DNA of 64,000 nucleotides, from the NCBI RefSeq assembly GCF_029760895.1, contig NZ_CP121679.1, positions 2,604,001-2,668,000 on the forward strand, read 5' to 3'. This DNA comes from Ancylobacter sp. WKF20 (GTDB lineage Bacteria; Pseudomonadota; Alphaproteobacteria; Rhizobiales; Xanthobacteraceae). Made by a program: the position numbers and the translations under genes. Positions 15,817 to 24,984 of this stretch are shown here, in pieces (positions within the stretch are counted from its first letter, which is position 1; every line of letters starts with the position of its first letter). Under the pieces are notes generated by a model. The model did no database searches, was not told the origin of the DNA, and worked only from the letters and a program-made list of their open reading frames with translations.

Positions 15817-17009
15817 TCCCGCCCCCCGACGATAAGCCGCGTCACCTTGCGGCCAATTTCCCCGATCGGGAGGATCCCCGAGCAGGCCCCGATCTGAGCG
15901 GTGGCGCCCGGCATACCCCAGACGACACTGCTTTCTTCATCCTGCGCGATGACGCTGCCGCCGGCCTCGGCGACACGCAGCGCGCCCTTGGCGCCGTCCG
16001 ACCCCATGCCGGTAAGCACGAGCGCCAGCGTCGCGGCGCCATAGACGGAGGCCACCGTCTGGAACATCGGATCGACCGCCGGCTTGCAGAAATTCACCGC
16101 CGGGCCGTCGAACAGGCGAATCTTGGCGGTGCCGTTGTCGCGCAGCACATCCATGTGGATGCCGCCCGGCGCGACATAGATGCGGCCGGGGAGGATGGGC
16201 TCGCCATCCTTGGCTTCCGCGCAGGGGCGACCCGAGGCGCGGGCGACATGCTCGGCCAGGATCGAGGTGAAGGTCGGCGGCATGTGCTGGACGATCAGCA
16301 CCGGCAAATTGGCGACCGCCGGCCCGATGTCGGTGAACAGGCGCGTGAGCGCCTGCGGGCCACCCGTGGAGCTGCCGATGGCGAGCACGCCGACCGGCAT
16401 CATCGAATAGCTCCGCAGCTTCTGCGGCATCTTGGCCGCCGACGCCGCCGACATGGTCGGGGGAGCGGCGACAGGTGCGCTGACGGGCGCACTCACCACG
16501 ACCGGCGCGGGGGCCGGCGCCGCACCCACCGGGGGACGCGGCAGCGAGCGGCGGCGCGCGCGCTGGCCGAGGCCTCGCGCCTTCGCCATCAGTTCGGCCC
16601 GGAACTCTTCCGCCGCGCTGACGCCGCGGTTGGCGTCGGGCTTGGGAATGTAGTCGGCCGCACCCAGCGTAAGGGCGCGCAGGCTGACCTCCGCGCCGCG
16701 CCGCGTCAGCGAGGAGGCGACGAGCACGGCGGTGCCGGGCTTGCGCTCCAGGATCAGCGGCAGGGCGGTCAGGCCGTCCATGTCGGGCATTTCGAGATCG
16801 AGAATGATCACGTCGGGCTGCGCCCGCTGCACGTCGTCCGCCGCGCGGCGGCCGTTCGGATGGGTAGCGACGACCTGAAATTCGCCGTTCTCACCAAACC
16901 AGTTCGACAGCACCCCGCGCATGAACACGGAGTCGTCGACGATCATCACCTTGATGGGAGGGCCGGCCTGCGGAGGGGCGGCTGTGCTGGGGGCTGTCGC
17001 CATGATCAT
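15813..17009 (-). CDS. cheB: Chemotaxis response regulator / protein-glutamate methylesterase CheB
   Basis: Two-domain enzyme of 398 residues that demethylates and deamidates receptors. The receiver has D25-D26, acceptor D71 and K123. An Ala/Pro-rich linker (residues 160-195) is unusually long. The esterase has its triad at S214 (IGSSTGGPQ), H242 (VQHMP) and D338 (GMGSDGAKG). Start ATG 17009 overlaps the cheY stop as ATGA; a third-codon ATG at 17003 is the alternative. Confidence 0.97.
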   Translation of the reverse strand: MIMATAPSTAAPPQAGPPIKVMIVDDSVFMRGVLSNWFGENGEFQVVATHPNGRRAADDVQRAQPDVIILDLEMPDMDGLTALPLILERKPGTAVLVASSLTRRGAEVSLRALTLGAADYIPKPDANRGVSAAEEFRAELMAKARGLGQRARRRSLPRPPVGAAPAPAPVVVSAPVSAPVAAPPTMSAASAAKMPQKLRSYSMMPVGVLAIGSSTGGPQALTRLFTDIGPAVANLPVLIVQHMPPTFTSILAEHVARASGRPCAEAKDGEPILPGRIYVAPGGIHMDVLRDNGTAKIRLFDGPAVNFCKPAVDPMFQTVASVYGAATLALVLTGMGSDGAKGALRVAEAGGSVIAQDEESSVVWGMPGATAQIGACSGILPIGEIGRKVTRLIVGGRE

Positions 17010-17413
17010 GTCTCGCTTTTTTCCAGCAAGCCCACTTCTTCGAGCTTTTCGCGCAGGATGTCTTCATCGAAGGGTTTCATGATGTACTCGTCCGCGCCGG
17101 AAGAGAGCGCGCGGGCGATATGGTCCATGTCGTTCATCGTGGTGCAGAAGACGACCTTGGGCGCCGCGCCGCCGGCGCTCTGGCGCAGCTTTTCCAGGAA
17201 CTCGAGCCCGGTCACATAGGGCATGTTCCAGTCGAGCAGGATGCCGTCCGGCATGGCGAGGGTGCAGCGCTCCAGGGCATGCTTGCCATTCTCGGCCTCA
17301 TCGACATCGAAGGACCAGCTTTCGAGCATGCGGCGGGCGATTTTCCGCACCACGGCGGAGTCATCAACGACAAGAAACGTCTTCATCGGCGAATGTCCCG
17401 AGTGTTCCATCAT
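17006..17413 (-). CDS. cheY: Chemotaxis response regulator CheY (copy in the cheA operon)
   Basis: Single-domain receiver. With the ATG at 17413 it has 135 residues; acidic pair D17-D18, acceptor D61 (ILLDWNMP), Thr 91 and K113 are intact. ATG 17413 overlaps the cheW stop as ATGA, which favours it, but an ATG at 17386 (MKTFLVVDD) gives the more usual 126-residue length. Phosphorylated by CheA, it would bind the motor switch or act as a phosphate sink beside the second CheY at 58128. Confidence 0.95.
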   Translation of the reverse strand: MMEHSGHSPMKTFLVVDDSAVVRKIARRMLESWSFDVDEAENGKHALERCTLAMPDGILLDWNMPYVTGLEFLEKLRQSAGGAAPKVVFCTTMNDMDHIARALSSGADEYIMKPFDEDILREKLEEVGLLEKSET

Positions 17414-17883
17414 GCCGCCGCCCGCGTGCTGCCGACGGTCGCCAGGACACGTTCGACATCGAGCAGAACCAGCAGCTCACCCTCCAGGCGATGCACGCCG
17501 TCGGAGAAGCGCATCCACTCTTCCTCAAGGTTCGGCGGGTTGCTGTCATGCGTGCTGGCGTCGAGGAGGAGCACATCGCCCACCCCGTCGATCAGCAGCG
17601 CGAAGGCCTCGCCGGTACGCTCGATGCCCACCGCCATCCGGGCGAGCGAGCTGTCGGGCAGCCCGAGCAGGCGGCGCATGTCGACCATGGTGACGATGCG
17701 CCCGCGCAGGTTCAGCACCCCGTCGATCTCGCGCGGTGCCAGCGGCACCGGCGTGATGCGGTCGGGAACGAAGACCTCGTTCACCGACGAGATCGGAACC
17801 CCGAAGAGCTGCCCGCCGATGCGGACGGTGACGAACTGGCGGGCGTCGCTGAGCCCTTCAACAGTAGCGGTTGCGGTGCTCAT
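17410..17883 (-). CDS. cheW: Chemotaxis coupling protein CheW
   Basis: Scaffold protein of 157 residues that links receptors to CheA. It has the CheW fold pattern: FVTVRIGGQLFGVPISSVNEVF, PREIDGVLNLRGRIVTMVDMRRLLGL and ALLIDGVGDVLLL. Its start overlaps the cheA stop as ATGA and its stop overlaps cheY. Confidence 0.96.
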   Translation of the reverse strand: MSTATATVEGLSDARQFVTVRIGGQLFGVPISSVNEVFVPDRITPVPLAPREIDGVLNLRGRIVTMVDMRRLLGLPDSSLARMAVGIERTGEAFALLIDGVGDVLLLDASTHDSNPPNLEEEWMRFSDGVHRLEGELLVLLDVERVLATVGSTRAAA

Positions 17884-20576
17884 GCCGCCTTCTCCTCATC
17901 CTCGTGGGCCGCGAATTCGCGCAGCGCGGCAATCAGCCCGGTGCGATCGAACTTGGCGACGTAATCAGTGAACCCGGCGATGCGGCCGCGTTCGATGGAG
18001 TCCGGGTTGCGCCCGCTCGCCATGGCGATGATCGGGAGGTCCTCCAGAAGCAGTTCGCGGCGCACGCGCTCGGCAAAGCGGAAGCCGTCCACACCGGGCA
18101 TGTCGACCTCGCTCACGACCGCGTCGAAGTGGAGATCACCGGAGAGCTTCTCGAGCGCCTCGCTGGCCGAGGAGCAGGTCGTCACCGCGTAGCCATTGCC
18201 CTTGAGCACCGGCTCCAGCATGGCCCGGTGGAAGGCATTGCCATCCACCAGCAGCAGGCGGCCGGCGCGCTCATGCGCCTGACGCACGGGCGGGATGTCG
18301 AAGCTCGCCCCGAACGCGGCCTGCATGAAGTAGGCGACGTCGAGAACCTCAGTGGCGGTCTCGTTGATGATCGCGCCGCCCATGATCTCCGGCGCACCGG
18401 AGGAGAGCTTGAGGTTGAACTCGGTCTCGACGATGTCCACGATCTCGTCGACCACGAGACCCATGGTCCGCTGGCCTTCCGAGAAGATGAGCAGCGGCTG
18501 CTTGCCGGAGGTCTTCCGCTCCACCTCGTCATTGGCATAGACGATGGGGATCAGCGTGCCGCGATACTGCGCGACGCTGCGCTCGGAGACGATCTCCACC
18601 TGGGCGGCGTCGAGCTCCTCGAGACGGGTGACCAGCGAGAGCGGCACCGCCTTCATGCCGCGCGGGCCAGCCCGGCACAGCAGGAGCGAGGTGGTGTCGG
18701 AGGCACTGTCGGTTTCACCCTTCTGCTGCGCGCCCATGCTGTCCGCCGCCTTGTCGGCACGGCTGGCGGCAAGCTGCGCCAGACCATTCGGGTCGATGAT
18801 CATGATCACGCGGCCATCGCCCAGAATGGTGCTGCCGGAGACCAGCGAGAGCCCGCGCAGCACCGTGGAGAGCGGCTTCACCACGATTTCCTCTGTGTGC
18901 GAGACGCTGTCGACCACGACGCCGAAGCGGTGGCTACCGACCTGCATCACGACGATCAGCTCGCCCTCGGGACGCTCGCCCCAATGGCAGGACAGGTTCA
19001 TCACCGTGCCGAGATCGACGATCGGCAGCAGCCGGTCGCGCAGGCGCAGCACATGGGCGTGCTTGATGAAGCTCAACGAATGCTCACTATCCGCGCGCAC
19101 CCGCACCAGCTCGACCACCGAGGTCTGCGGCAGGGCAAAGCGCTCGCCAGTGCTCTCCACGATCAGCGCCGGCACGATGGCCAGGGTGAGCGGAATCTTG
19201 ATGGTGAAGGTGGTGCCCTCGCCGCGCTTGGAGCGCACGTCGATGGTGCCGCCGATCAGCTCGATGTTGCAGCGCACGACATCCATGCCGACGCCACGGC
19301 CCGACACACTGGTCACCGCCGCCGCCGTCGAGAAGCCGGCGTGGAAGATGTAGCGGAAGGCCTGCGCATCGGTCATGCGGGCCGCATCGGCCTCCGAGCA
19401 AAGGCCGTTCTCCACGGCCTTGACCTTGATGCGCTCGACGTCGAGGCCACGCCCGTCATCGGCGATCTCAAGGATGACATGGCCACCCTCGTGATAGGCC
19501 GAAAGGCGGATCGTGCCCTTCTCCGGCTTGCCGGCGGCGCGGCGGGCGGCGGGCATCTCAAGCCCGTGATCCGCCGAGTTGCGCACCATGTGGGTGAGCG
19601 GATCCTTGATCTGGTCGAGCACCTGGCGGTCGAGTTCGGTCTCAGCGCCGTGCTGCTCCAGCTCGATCTGCTTGCCGAGATCCTGCGCGAGGTCGCGCAC
19701 GATGCGCGGCAGCTTCTGCCAGGCATTGCCGATCGGCTGCATGCGGGTGCGCATGACCGCTTCCTGCAGCTCGCCGGTCACGGTGGACAGGCGCTGCAGC
19801 GGGCTCTTGTACTCGTTGTCTTCGTTGCGACGGCTGATTTCCATCAGCTGGTTGCGGGTCAGCACCAGCTCGGACACCATCGTCATCAGATGTTCCAGCA
19901 CCGAGACGCTGACGCGGATGGTCTGATTGGCCACCGAATTGGCGTCATTGGCCGCCGGCGGCGGGGCGCCATCGGTCACCATCGGCTTGACGGCGACCGG
20001 AACGGGCGCCGGCGCGGGAGCGGCGGCAGCCGCCGGCTTGGCCTTGGCAGCCGGCGCCTTGGTCTCGACCTCCGTCTCGCGGAACATGCGCTCCAGCTCG
20101 TCGAGCGGAACCTCGCCCGGCAGCGTCTCGCGCTCCTGCACGATGAGGGGCTTGTCGGCCACGGGCGGCGGCGGCGGCGGGGCGTCCGCCGTCACGTCGG
20201 TACGCGCCACCTCGGCCTCGAGTTCGTCAATCAGATCCGCGTCGGAGCCGACCGGCTCGGTGCCGTCATTGCGCTCGATTTCCGTCAGGATCGCCTTGAT
20301 GCGGTCGACGGTGCGCAGGATCAACCCAACCGCGCCCGTGGTCACCGGCCGCCCGTTGCGGAACTCGTCCATCAGCGTTTCCGCGGCATGGGCGAGACCG
20401 GCAAGACGCACCAGCCCGATGAACCCGCAGGTTCCCTTGATGGTGTGGACCAGGCGGAAGATGTTGTTGAGGATATCCCGGTTGTTAGGGTCGGTCTCGA
20501 ACTTCACGAGCTCAACGTCGGCGACGTCGAGGCTCTCGGAAGTTTCCGTCAGGAATTCGCGGAGGAGATCATCCAT
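17880..20576 (-). CDS. cheA: Chemotaxis histidine kinase CheA with extra C-terminal CheW-like and degenerate receiver domains
   Basis: An 898-residue CheA. Order: Hpt with phospho-His H44 (HTIKGTCGF); Pro/Ala linker 130-215; P3 dimerisation 220-300; ATPase 310-465 (VRNSADHGLE, ADDGRGLD, GRGVGMDVV); CheW-like P5 about 465-605; a second CheW-like domain about 625-725; and a receiver-like domain 773-890. In the last domain the acidic pair is reduced to D778-G779 and the acceptor position is Glu 823 (VVSEVDMPG), while S854 and K875 remain. It therefore should not accept phosphate normally and may mimic a phosphorylated state. Standard CheA is about 650 residues. Confidence 0.95.
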   Translation of the reverse strand: MDDLLREFLTETSESLDVADVELVKFETDPNNRDILNNIFRLVHTIKGTCGFIGLVRLAGLAHAAETLMDEFRNGRPVTTGAVGLILRTVDRIKAILTEIERNDGTEPVGSDADLIDELEAEVARTDVTADAPPPPPPVADKPLIVQERETLPGEVPLDELERMFRETEVETKAPAAKAKPAAAAAPAPAPVPVAVKPMVTDGAPPPAANDANSVANQTIRVSVSVLEHLMTMVSELVLTRNQLMEISRRNEDNEYKSPLQRLSTVTGELQEAVMRTRMQPIGNAWQKLPRIVRDLAQDLGKQIELEQHGAETELDRQVLDQIKDPLTHMVRNSADHGLEMPAARRAAGKPEKGTIRLSAYHEGGHVILEIADDGRGLDVERIKVKAVENGLCSEADAARMTDAQAFRYIFHAGFSTAAAVTSVSGRGVGMDVVRCNIELIGGTIDVRSKRGEGTTFTIKIPLTLAIVPALIVESTGERFALPQTSVVELVRVRADSEHSLSFIKHAHVLRLRDRLLPIVDLGTVMNLSCHWGERPEGELIVVMQVGSHRFGVVVDSVSHTEEIVVKPLSTVLRGLSLVSGSTILGDGRVIMIIDPNGLAQLAASRADKAADSMGAQQKGETDSASDTTSLLLCRAGPRGMKAVPLSLVTRLEELDAAQVEIVSERSVAQYRGTLIPIVYANDEVERKTSGKQPLLIFSEGQRTMGLVVDEIVDIVETEFNLKLSSGAPEIMGGAIINETATEVLDVAYFMQAAFGASFDIPPVRQAHERAGRLLLVDGNAFHRAMLEPVLKGNGYAVTTCSSASEALEKLSGDLHFDAVVSEVDMPGVDGFRFAERVRRELLLEDLPIIAMASGRNPDSIERGRIAGFTDYVAKFDRTGLIAALREFAAHEDEEKAA

Positions 20577-20612
20577 GGCTCAATCTCAAAGGTGGCAATG
20601 GGGCAGCGGGGG

Positions 20613-20638
20613 GCCGCCGGCGCCGAGACGCCGGCGGC
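20613..20638 (-). other. Strong stem-loop between mcp and cheA
   Basis: GCCGCCGGCG (20613-20622) and CGCCGGCGGC (20629-20638) form a perfect 10-bp stem with a 6-nt loop in the 68-nt gap. No T-run follows on the minus strand, so it is more likely a message-stability or attenuation element than a terminator. Confidence 0.6.
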
Positions 20639-20644
20639 AGGCGA

Positions 20645-22318
20645 TCAGGCCGCGCGAACACGGTTGACGAAGGTGTCGACCTGGGTGCGCAGGCGATCGG
20701 CCTGGGCGGACAGGTCGGCCGCGGAGCGGACGATCTCGTTGGAGACACGGCCGGTATCGGCGGCGGCGGAGCTGACCGTGGCGATGCTGGAGGAAACCTC
20801 CTGCGTGCCCTGGGCCGCCTGATGCACGTTCTGGGCGATCTCGCCGGTCGCCGCACCCTGCTCGTCGATTGAGGTGGCGATGGCGGTCGAGATCTCGTCG
20901 ATGCGACGGATGGTGCCGGAGATGCCCTCGATCGCCTTGACGACGTCGTTGGTGGCTCCCTGGACGGCGGCGATCTGCGAGGAGATCTCGTCGGTCGCCT
21001 TGGAGGTCTGCTCGGCCAGCGTCTTCACTTCCATCGCGACCACGGCGAAGCCGCGGCCCGCCTCACCCGCACGCGCCGCCTCGATGGTGGCGTTGAGGGC
21101 GAGAAGGTTGGTCTGCGAGGCGATGTCGGTGATGAGGTTCACCACCTGGCCGATGCGCTGGGCGCTGGCGGCAAGGCCGCGCACCACTTCGGCGGTCCCG
21201 CTGGCCTGGTCGGTCGCCTCGCCGGCGATCTTGGCGGCGGTGGAGACCTGCGAGCCGATCTCGCGCACCGAGGCGGCGAGCTCTTCGGCGGCGGAGGCGG
21301 CGATCTGCACGTTGCTGGTCGCCTGCTCGGCCGCCGCGGCGACCACGGTGGACTGACGCGAGGTCTCGTCCGCCGACTTGTTCATGCTGGAAGCGGAGTG
21401 CTCGAGCTGGCTGACGGCGGCGGCCACCGAGCGCACGACGCCCGAAACCTCGCTGTCGAACTGCTCGGCAAGCTGGCGCATGGCGACGCGCTTCTCGACC
21501 TCGAGACGCTCGGCCTGCGCGGTCTGCTCGGCCCGCATGGCCTCGGCCTCGCGGATGGTGCCGAGAAGATCAGCCGTGGACCGCCAGAGATCGCCCACTT
21601 CGTCGGTGCCCGGATTGGTCTCGACCTCGACATTGAGCTTGCCGCTGGCGACCGCCTTCAGCGTCTCACTGACGCGGCGGATCGGGCGGCTCAGCGTGTA
21701 GACGCCGATGAAGAGAGCAGCGCCGATGCCGATCAGCAGGCCGAGGACGGTGGTGGTGATGATCATCTGCCGGGCCCACTGGCCGGTCTCGACGGCCTCC
21801 TGGCGCAGCGGCTCGAGGCGGGCGCGGACCTGCTCGACATGGGTGGCGAGCGAGGTCTGCAGCGCCTTGCGGTTGGCGCGGTTCGCCTCGTTGTTACCCT
21901 GCTCGTTGGCGGCCTTCGGACCTTCCTCGACGGCGAGGCGCGCGGTCTCCTTGCGGAAGGTGACGAACTTCGCGAGATCGGAGGCGACCTCCGAAAGGCC
22001 GAGATCGTCAGTGCCCTCGGTCACCGCCTTTGCATGGGTCAGCGTGGCATTGAGCTGATCGAGGGTCTTCAGCATGCCCGCGGAGAACGGCTTCGCCTTC
22101 TCCACCGTGTCGGCCATGTAGGTGCCGCGCGCGTCCATCACCACAGTGCTGATGAGGCCGTTCATCCGCTCGGCGAGGAAAGCCCGCTGCGAGTAACGGT
22201 CAAGCTCGTTGGCGAGCTTGGCTTCCGTGTTCAGCGCGTAGAGGGCGAGCCCACCGACAGCGAGGGTGGACAGGCCGAGCACCGCGACGATCGCATAGAT
22301 TTTGCCGGTGATCTTCAT
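20645..22318 (-). CDS. Methyl-accepting chemotaxis protein
   Basis: A 557-residue receptor: TM1 at about 7-28, a four-helix-bundle periplasmic domain, TM2 at about 185-210 ([20 protein letters not shown]), HAMP, and a signalling hairpin with the tip [18 protein letters not shown] and [18 protein letters not shown]. Methylation-type helices flank it. It ends TFVNRVRAA, with no CheR/CheB-binding pentapeptide. ATG 22318 was chosen; longer reading upstream has no membrane character. Ligand unknown. Its place ahead of cheA suggests a main receptor of this array. Confidence 0.95.
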   Translation of the reverse strand: MKITGKIYAIVAVLGLSTLAVGGLALYALNTEAKLANELDRYSQRAFLAERMNGLISTVVMDARGTYMADTVEKAKPFSAGMLKTLDQLNATLTHAKAVTEGTDDLGLSEVASDLAKFVTFRKETARLAVEEGPKAANEQGNNEANRANRKALQTSLATHVEQVRARLEPLRQEAVETGQWARQMIITTTVLGLLIGIGAALFIGVYTLSRPIRRVSETLKAVASGKLNVEVETNPGTDEVGDLWRSTADLLGTIREAEAMRAEQTAQAERLEVEKRVAMRQLAEQFDSEVSGVVRSVAAAVSQLEHSASSMNKSADETSRQSTVVAAAAEQATSNVQIAASAAEELAASVREIGSQVSTAAKIAGEATDQASGTAEVVRGLAASAQRIGQVVNLITDIASQTNLLALNATIEAARAGEAGRGFAVVAMEVKTLAEQTSKATDEISSQIAAVQGATNDVVKAIEGISGTIRRIDEISTAIATSIDEQGAATGEIAQNVHQAAQGTQEVSSSIATVSSAAADTGRVSNEIVRSAADLSAQADRLRTQVDTFVNRVRAA

Positions 22319-22340
22319 TTGGGATATTCCAATTGATACG

Positions 22341-22859
22341 TCAGTGGGTCGCGGGTTCAGCTTTGCCGCGAGGTGGCGGATTTGGTTTGGCAGCGGATTT
22401 GTCGACGAGCGCACGTATTTCGCTCTTGTCGATGTAATTGACCGAGTCGACGAGCACTTCCTGAACGACATCGCCGTTCAGCTGCTTGTTGGCTCGCTTC
22501 TTGATACTGTCGAGAATTTCAGCAAGATTGTACTTTGACATCTTGCCGAACTCGACACGACCATTCATGTAGATCTCGTCGAAGGCGGCGTTGGTGACGA
22601 AGACCTGCGGATCGATCGAGATCTTGCGCAGCGTGCCGGCGTCAGCCGTGTAGACCAGCTTGGCGACGACATAGCCGCGCACGACGCCATCGATGATCAT
22701 GGGCACGTTGATCGCGTCGAGCCGGCGATATTCGAGGCCGGCGAGGAAGGGTTCCTCTTCCGCCTTCACGGCATGGCCGGACGCCCAGTAGACCCCGCCA
22801 TAGCTCGACAGCAGCGTCACCACGCAGACCCAGAGGCCGATGAGCAGCACCTTGACCAT
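22341..22859 (-). CDS. Conserved-looking membrane-anchored flagellar-cluster protein, unknown function
   Basis: A 172-residue protein with one N-terminal membrane segment ([23 protein letters not shown]) and an extracytoplasmic body rich in beta-strand pattern, ending in a Pro/Lys tail. No family was recognised. The ATG at 22859 overlaps the flgN-like stop as TGATG, and the MCP starts 22 nt downstream, so it is an operon member. Its topology (single anchor, about 145 periplasmic residues) resembles FliL-type or stator-associated proteins, which is a guess. Confidence 0.8.
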   Translation of the reverse strand: MVKVLLIGLWVCVVTLLSSYGGVYWASGHAVKAEEEPFLAGLEYRRLDAINVPMIIDGVVRGYVVAKLVYTADAGTLRKISIDPQVFVTNAAFDEIYMNGRVEFGKMSKYNLAEILDSIKKRANKQLNGDVVQEVLVDSVNYIDKSEIRALVDKSAAKPNPPPRGKAEPATH

Positions 22860-23242
22860 CACGCGCCATACCGTGTCGCGAGGGAGATCGAGTAAGTGCC
22901 GTCGGACTCCGCGTCACGCAGCGCGGTGCCGAGAATGGAGGCGACCTCCTGGGCGGCTGCCAGATGCAGCGCGAGCAGCTCCTGATTGCGCAGCAGCTTG
23001 CCGCGAAGATTGGCGAGGCGCTCCAGCGCGCTGCCGTCGAGCGCCGCCGGCAGCGCGCGCGCGGCGCGGCTGAGCTCCAGCAGGCTGCGGCTCTTGCGCC
23101 GGTTCATCTCGTCGAAATCGAGCGGCAGGCGATGGCGCAACGCCTCGCTCTCCTGCTCGATGGCGTCCTCGAGACGATCGAGCAGACCGAGCAGCAGCGT
23201 GGCCGGGGTCGGCGCCGGGGTGTTGAAGGACATCGCGGTCAT
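22859..23242 (-). CDS. flgN: FlgN-like flagellar export chaperone
   Basis: A 127-residue, mostly helical soluble protein: LLLGLLDRLEDAIEQESEALRHR, DFDEMNRRKSRSLLELSRAAR, NLRGKLLRNQELLALHLAAAQEV. This matches the FlgN helical hairpin that escorts FlgK and FlgL. It sits in the operon that encodes flgK and flgL, which supports the call. ATGA overlap with the preceding gene fixes the ATG at 23242. Assignment is by pattern and context. Confidence 0.7.
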   Translation of the reverse strand: MTAMSFNTPAPTPATLLLGLLDRLEDAIEQESEALRHRLPLDFDEMNRRKSRSLLELSRAARALPAALDGSALERLANLRGKLLRNQELLALHLAAAQEVASILGTALRDAESDGTYSISLATRYGA

Positions 23243-23787
23243 GAGCGCACTCCGGTGGTCTCGCCGGCGAGCCCGGCGGACTGCGCGGCCGCATTGGCGG
23301 CGCCGCGGGTGGCCGAGCTAGCGATGCGCTCGGCCAGGCCGACGCCGCCATGCTTGGCCACCTCGTCGGCGATGCGCTCGGCCAGCATGGAACGCCACAC
23401 CTGGCCGGCGGTGCCGGAGCCGAACAGCGAGGCCTTGGCCTCGGGCAGGATCGAGTCGACGAAACCGCTCAGCACCATCGACTCGAAGCGGCGATAGGCT
23501 GGGGGCGTCGCACCGGTCGGCTTGTCGGAGAGGGCGGTGGCGTTGCGCAGCGCCAGCGAGGAGGTGCCCGCCAGCGGGCTCAAGCCCTCCATCGGCAGGG
23601 CACGCGCCGGGGCGGGCGCCGCCGAGCTATTGGCCAGCGCCGCATCGAAGCTCATCGCGTCGGCCGGCAGCGTCGCCGGGTTCGCCGCGGAGGCCTGCCG
23701 CAGACGCGTGGCCATGGCCTGCGACTTCTGCGGATCGGCCGCCTTGACGACGTCGAGAATGAGGTCCGAAGGGAGTGAAATGCTCAT
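23239..23787 (-). CDS. flgJ: FlgJ N-terminal-type rod-binding protein
   Basis: A 182-residue protein whose residues about 100-160 match the rod-binding domain of FlgJ (YRRFESMVLSGFVDSILPEAKASLFGSGTAGQVWRSMLAERIADEVAKHGG). It lacks the muramidase domain of enterobacterial FlgJ; the separate lytic transglycosylase at 56467 could supply that activity. ATG 23787 is preferred over GTG 23796. The Ala-rich N-terminus is low complexity. Confidence 0.85.
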   Translation of the reverse strand: MSISLPSDLILDVVKAADPQKSQAMATRLRQASAANPATLPADAMSFDAALANSSAAPAPARALPMEGLSPLAGTSSLALRNATALSDKPTGATPPAYRRFESMVLSGFVDSILPEAKASLFGSGTAGQVWRSMLAERIADEVAKHGGVGLAERIASSATRGAANAAAQSAGLAGETTGVRS

Positions 23788-23828
23788 GTGCCGCACCGTG
23801 TGGAATTCGACGGTTGCAGGCTCGCAAA

Positions 23829-24230
23829 TCAGGCTGGTGGGAAGCTTGCGCCCGCCCGGAGAACGCTGGCTTCGAGCGCCTCGTCCAGCGCCAGGCGATC
23901 CTCATGCGCGCGCACATCCTCGCGCGCCGCGCCGGTCGAGCGCTCGGCGCGCTTCAGCCGCATCGCCTCGCGCAGGGCGATGGCCTTCTGCGCCTCGATG
24001 GCGGCGTTGAGCTGGTCGATCTCGCCGTCGATCACCTTCAGCCGGCGCGACACGAAGCTGACCACGATCGGCGCCAGCCATTCGTCATTCAGCACCGCCA
24101 TGACCTCGCGCCGATTCGCCTCGGCCTCGGCAAGGCCGCGCTGGAGACGGATCAGCTCATGGTCCGCCCGCTGCTGCAGGCGGGTCTGCAACGCCTCGAT
24201 GCGCTTCAGCTTGGCCAGCCGGTCCTTCAT
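23829..24230 (-). CDS. fliJ: FliJ-like coiled-coil protein of the export apparatus
   Basis: A 133-residue protein that is almost wholly charged helix (RLAKLKRIEALQTRLQQRADHELIRLQRGLAEAEANRREV and a second helix from LKVIDGEIDQLNAAIEAQKAIALREAMR), the two-helix coiled coil of FliJ. FliJ links the FliI ATPase to FlhA. It follows fliR by 1 nt. FliJ sequences diverge strongly, so the name rests on size, structure pattern and position. Confidence 0.6.
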   Translation of the reverse strand: MKDRLAKLKRIEALQTRLQQRADHELIRLQRGLAEAEANRREVMAVLNDEWLAPIVVSFVSRRLKVIDGEIDQLNAAIEAQKAIALREAMRLKRAERSTGAAREDVRAHEDRLALDEALEASVLRAGASFPPA

Positions 24231-24231
24231 G

Positions 24232-24984
24232 TCAGCCGCCCTTCATCCACACGCCGAAGGCGTCGATGAACATGGCCAGCATGTCGTCGGCGATGGCGTA
24301 GAGCAGCAGCAGGCCACCCAGCGTCACGAAGGGCATGGCGATGAAATAGACGGGGATCTGCGGCGTCAGCTTGTTGGTGATGCCGACGGCGAGGTTCACG
24401 ATGACCGAATAGATCAGGAAGGGGCTCGCGAGCCGCAGCGCCAGCACGAAGGTGGCGGACAGCTGATCCACCGCCTGGGTGAGCACGCCGCCGGCGTTCA
24501 GCGCCTGGGCCGGGGGGATGCGGCCATAGGAATCCACCAGCGCCCGGATGATCTCCCAGTGCTGGCCGGTGACGAAGATCAGCACCACGGCACCGACGCT
24601 GAGCAGAATGGTGATTTCCGGCATCTGCTCGTCTTCGATGGTCATGCCCGCGGGCATGGCGACGCCGATCGACTGGGCGGCCGCCGTGGTGAGCGTCTGG
24701 AAGGACAGCACGAAGATGCGCGCCAGCAGGCCGATGATGCCCCCGGTCGCCAGTTCGCTGGCGATGGCGAGCAGAAAGTCCGAAAGCCGCGCGCCCGACA
24801 GCGCGACGACGACGCGCTGTTCCAGCAGCGGCAGCAGGGCGAGCGAGACGCCGAGCGCGAGGAACAGCCGCACCTTCATCGGCAGGCGGGCACTGGCGAA
24901 GCCGGGCATCAGCATGAAGCAGGCGCCAATGCGGCAGAAGATCAGGAAGCCGGGGACGATCAGCGCGTCCGCCTGCGACATCAT
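24232..24984 (-). CDS. fliR: Flagellar export gate protein FliR
   Basis: A 250-residue membrane protein of the type III export gate, with about six hydrophobic segments. Family stretches include [48 protein letters not shown] and the C-terminal [23 protein letters not shown]. Its ATG overlaps the flhA stop as ATGA. Confidence 0.96.
   Translation of the reverse strand: MMSQADALIVPGFLIFCRIGACFMLMPGFASARLPMKVRLFLALGVSLALLPLLEQRVVVALSGARLSDFLLAIASELATGGIIGLLARIFVLSFQTLTTAAAQSIGVAMPAGMTIEDEQMPEITILLSVGAVVLIFVTGQHWEIIRALVDSYGRIPPAQALNAGGVLTQAVDQLSATFVLALRLASPFLIYSVIVNLAVGITNKLTPQIPVYFIAMPFVTLGGLLLLYAIADDMLAMFIDAFGVWMKGG

Noticed and set aside
17871..20822. 983-residue open frame on the plus strand opposite cheA
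   Set aside because: Shadow of the cheA codon bias; His/Asp/Arg-rich sequence without domain pattern.
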